A stretch of DNA of 64,000 nucleotides from Hypericum androsaemum (Eukaryota; Streptophyta; Magnoliopsida; Malpighiales; Hypericaceae): the NCBI GenBank assembly GCA_963995505.1, contig OZ023186.1, forward strand, positions 2,418,001 to 2,482,000, in the 5' to 3' direction. Below the pieces are notes generated by a model. It saw nothing but the letters and a program-made list of their open reading frames with translations. It had not been told where the DNA came from and did no database searches. Position 1 is the stretch's first letter; each line of letters begins with the position of its first letter. The position numbers and the translations under genes were made by a program. Positions 56,758 through 64,000 of the stretch are shown here, piece after piece.

Positions 56758-58334
56758 TTTAATACCCAAATTTAGTTTGGTTGGTCTATCATCTTCAAGC
56801 GTTTTTACTTGTTCACATTCAATAATAATGTTCCGGGATGGTCGCAAGTTTTGGAGACTTGTTAGTTTACTTGCGGGACTCGAGGAACTAGCTGAACAAT
56901 ACTTTGTTATTTATGTTCGGTTTAAGTTGTTGTCAGAGATTTTCAAATCTTATTGCTGCTTTAGTTCGATGTGGTTCAGATTTCTTTGTATTTCCTGTCT
57001 TGTTTTAGTTGTATTTAAGTATTGTGTAATAAAGGAAGTATCCAACAATTTCTGCCTCATTTTCATAGATTCTGATTATTTTTCTTGTCTAGAATACAAG
57101 TATTATATCTAACATAGAGTGGAACCTCCTAAATACCAAAATCAACCACTTCCAAATCTCGAGATGCAAACGCAATTCACCTTTAATTACAGCAGGTGCT
57201 CCACCATAAAGATTGGATACTTTTTCTCTATTGAAATTTTTTTTCTATTGAATTTTATGTCGGTAAGATTCTAACAATGTCTAGAGTTGCAACTTTCTTT
57301 GAGGAAATTTAACACCTATTTGTACTTTTCCAGATATTTAATAATACTTCTACCTTTTAAAAAAAATAATAGCTCCACCGAGGATTTTAGGAAGACAATT
57401 GTCACCTACTCACCTTTATACATGGTTTGACCGACTTATTTTTGACTGAGTGACAAAAAATTATATAGTTACCCATAAAAGAAATGACATAGTTCACACT
57501 ATACTACTCGAATATTTTTGAAACAATTTTTTTCTTGAGAAACAAATTAGAAAGATATGAAAAACTTATCTTTCTCTATCATAATATTTTTCATTTTTTT
57601 ATTTTAAAAAATTTTTAATCTGATGATAATTAGGAATTTTTTTTACAAAAGCTTATTCAAATAATACGATAAACTAGAAAAATATATATGACTCGGAAAT
57701 CACAATAATAATGTAGAAGCCGGTCAAACCACAAACTATTACCATTGCAAACCTCTTTTACAAGGTCCCAAATTCATGCAATGATATTTTATAATACCCA
57801 AATAATCCAAAAAACGTTCGTCATTTTGGGCTGCGAACATTCCGCCGTGGCCCAATTCCGCAGGTCTGATTCCGTCCGAACAAGGTTCACTCCATCTAAA
57901 TGAAACTATTACAATGAAAAATCTTATGAAGATCAATATCCACTGATGTTGGTTTACTAAGCTCATTCTCCATTAGACGGGTGTTTCACGACACTATTTA
58001 ATACCGGATCTGTTGCTAGTGATCTAACTTGTTCACTTTTACTCGGCAACACTCGTATGTTTTGCCTTCCCATTTTTCGGAACAACCCACGTAGATTAAT
58101 CGGTTGAGTCTAGGTGGATCCAGTGTATATGAGAGTACAGATTGTGGACATTTGAAACGAGGCAAGTTGGGATTGATAATGATTTATATGCATTTTTTTC
58201 CCTTAGTTTGGTAGTGATTTTGAAAATTTCGATTACTTTGTTATCCAAAAATAAGTTCCCAAAACTTAGAGGTGGACTAGCCAATCAACAGTAAAACTTT
58301 TACTACAAGCTACGCTCAAGTACCAAACAATGCT
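56758..58334. other. Sulfotransferase 3' region and intergenic DNA
   Basis: Presumed 3' UTR, with aataaagg near 57,029, then A/T-rich sequence. Nothing coding or repetitive could be supported. Confidence 0.45.
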
Positions 58335-58343
58335 TATTTTGAA

Positions 58344-58523
58344 GGGAAAAGTTCATTTTAGTACCCTGTGGTATTACGAATTCTCACTTACGTACCATGT
58401 GGTTTAAAATGCATAGAACTGGTCCAACTTGTTTCAATTTTTATCAAAAATAGGTCCCAAGCAGCTCGGGTAGCTGTCCGCAATTTTTTTTTCAAAACGA
58501 CGCCACTTCTTGTCCTACGTGGA
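58344..58523 (+). repeat. MULE left terminal inverted repeat
   Basis: Inverted match to 60401-60578 through ccacttcttgtcctacgtgg. Shared words include gtaccctgtggtat, tctcactta and gggtagctg. Confidence 0.88.
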
Positions 58524-58786
58524 TTGCCACGTCATAAATTTTGTCTCTATTTTTTATGACATGGATTGTAGTAAAATACCATTATAGTACCACATTTGTT
58601 TATATTTTTTCAAAAAAATCCCCATTAAAATAATAAAAATAAGTGTAAATCAACTCTTCACATTCTCTCTCTCTTTGAGAACGGATTGAGTGGGGACTAA
58701 AGAAAATTTGTCCATAGGTGGGGACTACATTTTGGGCCGTCGGATTTGATTATTTTTAAATCGGATTTGCAAGTTACTGGTTTACA

Positions 58787-58855
58787 TATGAAGTGATATT
58801 GGTTTGCATGTGATGTGATATTGGTTTGCATGTGTAGTGATATTGGTTTGAGTTA
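58787..58855. repeat. 24-bp tandem repeat inside the MULE
   Basis: Three copies of a unit around gtgatattggtttgcatgtg, in A/T-rich sequence before the GC-rich cargo. Confidence 0.75.
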
Positions 58856-58959
58856 GTCCCCATATTTGGGGACTAGCCCAGTCCCCACCAAATCTGCCCC
58901 CTCTCTCTCTCTCTCTCTCCCCACTAACAAAAATCCAAACCCTCCTTCTTCTTTCTTCT

Positions 58960-59327
58960 CCTATTCCCCTTGACAACGGCAGCCACAACCTCACCCTCCC
59001 CAACTCCATCGCCAACCTCCTCCCCTTCCATTCCCACCACCACAAACTCAACCTTAGACCCAAAGCAACTCACATCCCTCCGATCTTCGCCGAGGTCGCC
59101 CTTACGGCGGCCTCTCCTTCCAGAAATTGATGGTCCTCCATGTCGTTGCTGGTGGTCGGCCGTCGTTGAACCCAAAACGGCGGCCCCGCCGGTGAACCCA
59201 GAAATTGATGGTCCTCTATGTCGTTGCTGGTAGTTGGCCGTCGTTGAACCCAAATCGGGGGCCTTAGGGAGGTGGAGACCCACCTATATAACCTGGCCAC
59301 GTTCTCCCAGGCAAAGATGTTGGGAAA
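58960..59327 (+). other. MULE cargo, left block with a 78-bp tandem repeat
   Basis: GC-rich sequence with a 78-bp duplication (59121-59198 and 59199-59276) keeping frame: EIDGPPCRCWWSAVVEPK is repeated with small changes and one stop (EIDGPLCRCW*LAVVEPK). I do not recognise the source. It may be captured exon or UTR sequence. It runs directly into the Copia solo LTR. Confidence 0.55.
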
Positions 59328-59793
59328 TCAACCCACTTTCCGTGGACCCAATCAACGCAACGAACAAGATCGGAGCAAGATCTACGAACACAACGAGGAG
59401 ATCGATGACAAGCACAAAGAAAGAAGACCCACAGCCAAACAAGAACAAGAAATTTGGTAACCCGGTTCGATCTTGACCGATCTACGTCCGGGGGCGTACC
59501 AAGCCAGGAGATTTCACTATATCAAGCTCGATCTACACTTTGGAGCTACGCAGGCTCAACAATGGTAGTTTCTCTCTCCTCTTTTCTCTCTCTCTCTCTC
59601 TAGAAATGTCTCTCTGTCTACCAGGAAGAAGAAGAAAAATACAGGGAAGGTGAGGTGGGTATTTATAGTACCAACACACGCAGGGACATTTTTATCCACA
59701 CTTCATTTCGTCGTCGATGCGTATCGTTTAGGCAGGGGGCTACGCCCCCCCCCCCCCCCCCCCCCGCGGTGTCCGAAGTCTCCATACCCAACA
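59328..59793 (-). mobile_element. Copia solo LTR nested in the MULE
   Basis: TGTTGGG...CCCAACA, 466 bp, perfect TSD AAAGA (59323-59327 and 59794-59798). Related to the LTRs of 5124-10045; it contains a 21-C run (59745-59765) at the place where the sister LTR at 45801 has 32 G on the other strand. Confidence 0.94.
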
Positions 59794-59798
59794 AAAGA

Positions 59799-60400
59799 CC
59801 CAGGCCGTCGCCATCCTCTCTGCCAATTTTTGCCTCAAGGCCTCCGAGTACCGTGCCCAAGCTCCACTCTCCAAAAATCCCAAGCGCAAACACCGCGAGC
59901 CGAATAAAAAACCTTCACCGGAAGAGACCATCTTCCTAGTCTGCCTTGTAGTGGGACACCCACCAGGCCCGAAGGCGATGCTCTGGGGGAAGCCACCGAC
60001 GGAGGAGCCGAGGTGAAGGGGTAGATGATGGTGTCAGAAAGTGACTCTCCGGCGGAGGCTCGTCGACGGTGAAATTGAAGCCTGGTCGGTGAAATTGAAG
60101 TCGGTGGAAATGGCCAGGCTCGTGGCTCAAAGCATGAAGCGGACCTTATTTTATTTAAGGGAGTGTTGTCGGACTGGAGACGTAGTTGGTGATTTGGAGT
60201 GGCTTGGATTGTCGATGATGACGAGGTCTAGTGCCGGGAAGCTTTGGTTTAACAATGATGGTGAAGAAGATAGAAGAACACGACCAAGGAAGAAGACGAA
60301 GGATCTTCGTGAGAAATTTTAAAAAATTAGAACCATTTTCAAATTTTTTTTCACTTGCCACATCATCACCTATGTATATATGAAAAAGTTGAGTTGGTGG
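59799..60400 (+). other. MULE cargo, right block
   Basis: Joined across the solo LTR, one frame reads NLATFSQAKTQAVAILSAN, then FCLKASEYRAQAPLS and KNPKRKHREPNKK, like part of a host exon. Further on are gcggaggctcg and purine-rich stretches to 60,300. The identity is unknown; there is no evidence of an intact gene. Confidence 0.45.
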
Positions 60401-60578
60401 TCCACGTAGAACAAGAAGTGGCATCATTTTGAAAAAAAATTGTGGGCAGCTACCCGGGTTGCCCGAGACCTGTTTTTGATGAAATTGAAATAAGTTGGAT
60501 CCGTTCTATGCGTTTTATACCACAAAGTATCTAAGTGAGAATCTGTGATACTACAGGGTACTAAAATAAAATTTTCCC
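60401..60578 (-). repeat. MULE right terminal inverted repeat
   Basis: Pairs with 58344-58523 in inverted orientation, ending in attttccc before the TATTTTCAA duplication. Confidence 0.88.
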
Positions 60579-60641
60579 TATTTTCAATAAAGAAACAGAG
60601 AAGTGCAATTACGTAGTGTGGGTGCACGCTGGCTTTAATCA

Positions 60642-60776
60642 AACACAAAGTAGATATTAATACACAATCATGTCTTTTGTTACTTGAGCTAGGCTCCACC
60701 CAAGCTTTACTAAAACACAAAGTACACATTAGTATCCGATCACGTCTTTTATCACTTGAGCCAAGTCTTGAGCGCA
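60642..60776 (-). repeat. 72-bp duplication in the 3' UTR of the minus-strand P450
   Basis: Two imperfect copies of aacacaaagta...cttgagc, 72 bp apart (starts about 60,642 and 60,714), in the region corresponding to the 3' UTR of the P450 copy that ends at 60777. Confidence 0.75.
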
Positions 60777-62449
60777 TCATACAACGTTGGGTGGATTCAG
60801 CAAGATAGTGGTCTTGCATTCAATCTCATGCAGAGGAGCAACGGTAAAATCGTGCTTCTCAGTGAGGTCCAGAAGATTTCCATCCTTGTTTTGCCAATCA
60901 AAGCACTGGATAATAGCCGCAAGTGCCACCGACATGACATTCATCGCAAAGTACATGCCGGAGCAGTACCTCCGCCCGGCCCCGAACGGCAAGAACTCGA
61001 ACCGGAGATTTCCCAGCATGTTATAAGACTCTCCTTCACCTTCCATGAACCTTTCAGGCTTGAACTCCAATGGGTCCTTCCAGTATCCCGGGTCCCTTCC
61101 AATGGAGTACAGGTTGACGAGTGCAACCGTGCGACTCGGTAGCGTGTAGCCACTCACCGTGGTTTCTGTTTTGGATTCTCTCATAGGAACAGGGATTGGA
61201 GGATGAAGACGAAGCGACTCGTTTATTATGGCGTTGATGTAGGGTAGCTTGGGAGTGTCTTCTTCCTCCACTAACTTCTTGTTTCCCACCACCCTATTGA
61301 TCTCTTCCCTAGCCTTGTTCATCACCCTAGGGTTGTTAATTAGCTCTCCCATTGCCCATTCAATTGCAACAGCCGTTGTGTCCGTACCAGACGTGGGATA
61401 TTCCTGCGAGCAAGTAAATACACAGAAATTAATCAATCCATCTACTATCAACCCGCCGAAAGACGTTTTAGTTTAATCAGAAATTTCATCAATTTCATTA
61501 TTCTTTATCAAAATTATGGTCCGACTACTCTGAATATCATGCATGTTACCCACTCACCATAATTAAGATCTTGACGTGGTTTCTTGTCAGTTTAAGCTCA
61601 CTGGTGTCCTCCATGGAATTAAGGAGAACGTCGAGAAAATTCTTATCGTCTCTTTTGATGAGTTTCTCCCTCTCTCTCACAATTCTCTCTACCACTTCCA
61701 TATAATTGTTCCTCGTGTTGGCCACCTTCTTCTTGAACCCCTGGAAATCAAAGAGCTTAAAGAACCCGATGAAATCTGCGATGTAGAAGGCGCCGAGTAC
61801 CGATATCACGTCCCGGACCAGCTTTGTCGGGTCCTCGCAGCCCATATCGGACACCCTCTTGCTTATCAGCGCTTGGGATATGATGTTGTTAGTCAACTTA
61901 AACAACTCGAAACAGCTCGTCGGTCAGATTCAGCGTCTCCCCGGCTTTGGACTTGCTGGCTATCTTCCCAAGAAAATGGTGCATATCCTTGGTCCTAATG
62001 GGCTTGTACTTGGGCCCACTGCAGGCCCCCAGGAGCTCGGAGATGCTGATCTTCTTGATGTAAACCCAGACGGTCGCGTGGGGTTTCAAGGTCTTGGCGA
62101 CCCCCATGGTGAGGTAGTCCACAGCGGTGTTCCGCTCGGGTCGGTTGCAGAAGTTGGCGTCGTGGGTTTTGAATATCTCCCTGGCCATCTCCGGGGTGGA
62201 CACGACGACCACCTTCATGGACCCGAGGCGGAGGTAGCAGAGGCCACCGTATTTGAGGGAGAGCTTGTGTAGGGATACGTGGAGGAGCGGGCCGAGGAGG
62301 TGGAGGTGGCCGACGACGGGTAGAGCCCAAGGGCTCGGGGGAAGCTTGTGAGTACTGTCTCTTCCTCTTCGGGACATTGCCCTAAAGATGAGGAATGAGC
62401 CTATGAAAAGGATGGCGTAGCCAATGACTTCCAAGCTTGGTTAAGTCAT
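60777..62449 (-). pseudogene. CYP93-like cytochrome P450, near-complete but broken copy
   Basis: Same structure as the intact gene: exon 1 62449-61558, intron 61557-61404 (gtgagt...gcag), exon 2 61403-60777 encoding 208 aa, which is intact. SGTDTT, ESLR, PERF and the haem loop FGAGRRYCSG are all present. Two lesions lie in exon 1. The codon after ATG-ACT is TAA (62443-62441) where the intact gene has TAT. A 10-bp insertion at about 61,900-61,910, a near-copy of the adjacent gagctgttt, turns DELFKLTNN into DELFRVV followed by a stop. The rest of exon 1 is readable in the shifted frame (FKLTNNIISQALISKRVS). Its promoter contains a tandem duplication. A protein starting at a later codon would still be truncated by the insertion. 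Confidence 0.92.
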
Positions 62450-62666
62450 TCTAGTTGCTATCATCTTCCTTCCTTTTCTCAGTCGAGAGAAAAGGGCAAA
62501 GGGTTCTCAAACCTTTATTATCGAACGAATGAAACCCGAGTATTTATGTTTTTTTGTCTGATATGAGCATGCATGTCTCTCCTTCGGGCATGATATATAT
62601 ACTAGACAAAATATAGCTTATAATTTCCACCTACACACTACGTGTTAATTCTACCTATCGTTCCTC

Positions 62667-62990
62667 GGGCCACATATAAACCAACCAATTACGAATCTCA
62701 TTAGTAGAAAGAATAGCGTAATTGTGATATAATTGTACTTGATTGATTTATTGAGTAAGGCAACACATCGTTATATGTACTTTAATGTAACAAATGACGA
62801 CTCTGGGCCTACGAAAAGAAAATTGGTTGGTTTATGTGTGGCCTTAAGAATCTCAATAGTAGAAAGAATAGCGTAATTGTGATATAATTGTACTTGATTG
62901 ATTTATTGAGTAAGGCAACACATTGTTATATGTACTTTGATGTAACAAATGACGACTCTGGGCCTACGAAAAGATAATTAAGGGTCGGTC
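62667..62990 (-). promoter_or_regulatory. Promoter of the minus-strand P450 copy, tandemly duplicated
   Basis: Two copies of a unit of about 155 bp (62,694-62,848 and from 62,849), each with gaaagaatagcgtaattgtg and gacgactctgggcctacg. A 24-bp inverted pair ggccacatataaaccaacc / ggttggtttatgtgtggcc brackets the first copy (62,667-62,690 and 62,820-62,843). The AC-type MYB site ACCAACC occurs at 62680-62686 and, inverted, at 62825-62831. The intact gene has a single copy of this unit. Confidence 0.8.
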
Positions 62991-64000
62991 ATCTAGAAGA
63001 TTAATTTCACAATTGAATAGGTGTTTCTTTAGTTAAGGTTTTAGCCATTTTTTGGGTGTATTTGGTGTAACCATTCTTCTGGAACAAAATTTTACGGTTC
63101 AAAAATAAATTCAAAATAATATACGTTTATAGCTATGTTTTGGTATTAAAAATTATAGGGATAAGTACCATTTGAGTCTTGTAGTTTATATCGATTTTAC
63201 GTTATGATCCTGAGGTTTACAAACGACTTTTTTGGTAGTTGTGGTTTCACATTTTTTGCGTCAAAGGCTCGGGAAGGCCCCCGAGCCAAAAATCAGCTCC
63301 GAACCTAGAAACGACGTCGTCCGATGCTGAAGTGTCTCGCCACGTTGGAAAAAAAATTATGCTTGAAATGCTGACATGTCAAAAAATAAAATATATATTT
63401 CAATCACTTATTTTTTTGATTTTTTCAAAAATCCCTCCCTTATCCCTTCTCTCTCACCCCTTTCGTCTTCTTCCTCTCTTCTCCTCTCCTCTCCTTTTTA
63501 ATTACAACCCTTCAAATTACATCCATGGCCAAAAATGGCGTTGTTCAAAGAATCAATGCCTCAAAAATTCAAATTCAAAGAGGGCTTCCTAGAAGCCAAC
63601 TCATACATCTAATTCATCCATCATTCTTGCCAATCCAAATCACCAAAATCAACAAAAACTAATCAATTGGGAGCATTTCCCACCCAACTGCCCAAGAGAT
63701 GAACCATCCAAATCATACATGTTCGACAGATGCTACAGATCTACTGCCAGGGAGGGCAAGCTGTGACGGGGGATCGGTGACGAGCTGCGAAGGCGACGGT
63801 GACAAGCCAGGAGGTGTAGCGACTATGACGAGCTGGGAGGTAGAGCGGCGACGACGATGATGAGTAGATCGGTGAGCGATGGTGACGAGCAAGGCGGAAC
63901 GGCGATGGCGACGACGACGTTAAAGAGCTACAGTCGCAACTCCTTCACCAAGTGCCCTGAATCTCGAGTAACTCACCCTCCCCCGCTACCCCTCTCTTCT
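62991..64000. other. Intergenic DNA; possible end of another MULE
   Basis: Around 63,163-63,360 the text ataagtaccatttgagtctt, then gtagtttatatcgatttta and ggctcgggaaggcccccgag, resembles in style the terminal repeats of the MULE at 58344. GC-rich purine sequence with gacgagctg words follows (63,740-63,930). Its partner end would lie outside the window. No coding region can be supported. Confidence 0.35.

Larger units (their letters stand above)
58344..60578. mobile_element. MULE (Mutator-like element), non-autonomous, with gene-like cargo
   Basis: Long terminal inverted repeats of about 180 bp (58344-58523 and 60401-60578; ends GGGAAAAGTTCATTTTAG and, inverted, GGGAAAATTTTATTTTAG) flanked by a 9-bp TSD with one mismatch (TATTTTGAA at 58335-58343, TATTTTCAA at 60579-60587). 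Long TIRs and a 9-bp TSD define Mutator-like elements. No transposase is present. The interior (58,524-60,400 less a Copia solo LTR) is GC-rich and coding-like. This is the structure of a Pack-MULE. Confidence 0.87.

Noticed and set aside
62700..62980. Repeated unit upstream of the minus-strand P450 as a MITE pair
   Set aside because: The unit is homologous to the single-copy promoter of the intact P450 and has no TSD, so a local tandem duplication is the simpler explanation.

Overview
The window is nuclear DNA from a flowering plant, very probably a eudicot. It contains interrupted cytochrome P450 and glycosyltransferase genes of specialised metabolism, an intronless plant-type sulfotransferase, and a dense nest of plant-type transposons (Ty1/Copia, Athila-type Ty3/Gypsy, an RNase-H-bearing LINE, a TRIM, a hAT MITE and a MULE). 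The species cannot be named from the sequence. Most of the length is transposon. Element boundaries were set from target-site duplications (TSDs) read directly off the flanks.

Host genes. (1) A family-1 glycosyltransferase that reads like a UGT708-type C-glycosyltransferase lies at 1452-4125 (+). It is a pseudogene split by a 1.5-kb Copia solo LTR, with frameshifts, a stop and an internal deletion. (2) CYP93-like P450 sequence occurs at five places: a 66-bp scrap (4837-4902, -), a scrap split by an LTR element (10573-10599 plus 15333-15402, +), one intact two-exon gene (18952-20550, +, 506 aa), a 3' partial copy (46286-46723, +) and a nearly complete but broken copy (62449-60777, -). Flanking DNA is shared between copies, so the locus grew by segmental duplication and then decayed by transposon insertion. 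(3) A sulfotransferase (55771-56757, +) is complete except for one in-frame TGA.

Mobile DNA, left to right: an LTR end (1-726); a full Copia element (5124-10045, -, TSD GGGGG); a non-autonomous LTR element carrying gene-like sequence (10600-15332, TSD TTAAC) inside a P450 exon; a TRIM (17468-17808); a LINE spread over about 21.1-44.04 kb. The LINE is cut by an LTR element (21342-26048, TSD GTTCA), an Athila element lacking its RT-RNase H-integrase core (29850-38416, TSD ATGGA), an Athila solo LTR (39145-40699, TSD GGCAA) and a hAT MITE in its 3' UTR (43686-43992, 8-bp TSD). Further right are a Copia solo LTR with a 32-G run (45801-46264, TSD CATTT), a second Copia element (46805-52091, TSD GTATC) in the 3' flank of P450 copy 2, and a MULE carrying gene-like DNA (58344-60578, 9-bp TSD with one mismatch) that itself holds a Copia solo LTR (59328-59793, TSD AAAGA).

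How the genes might work together: CYP93 enzymes include flavone synthase II and flavanone 2-hydroxylase, and UGT708 enzymes can C-glycosylate 2-hydroxyflavanones. The two families side by side suggest a former flavonoid C-glycoside neighbourhood. Only one P450 copy now looks functional, so this is an inference about history rather than a demonstrated pathway. No new kind of system is evident. The most interesting signals are the collapsed P450 cluster, a covarying hairpin beside both polypurine tracts of the Athila element, and two gene-carrying non-autonomous elements.
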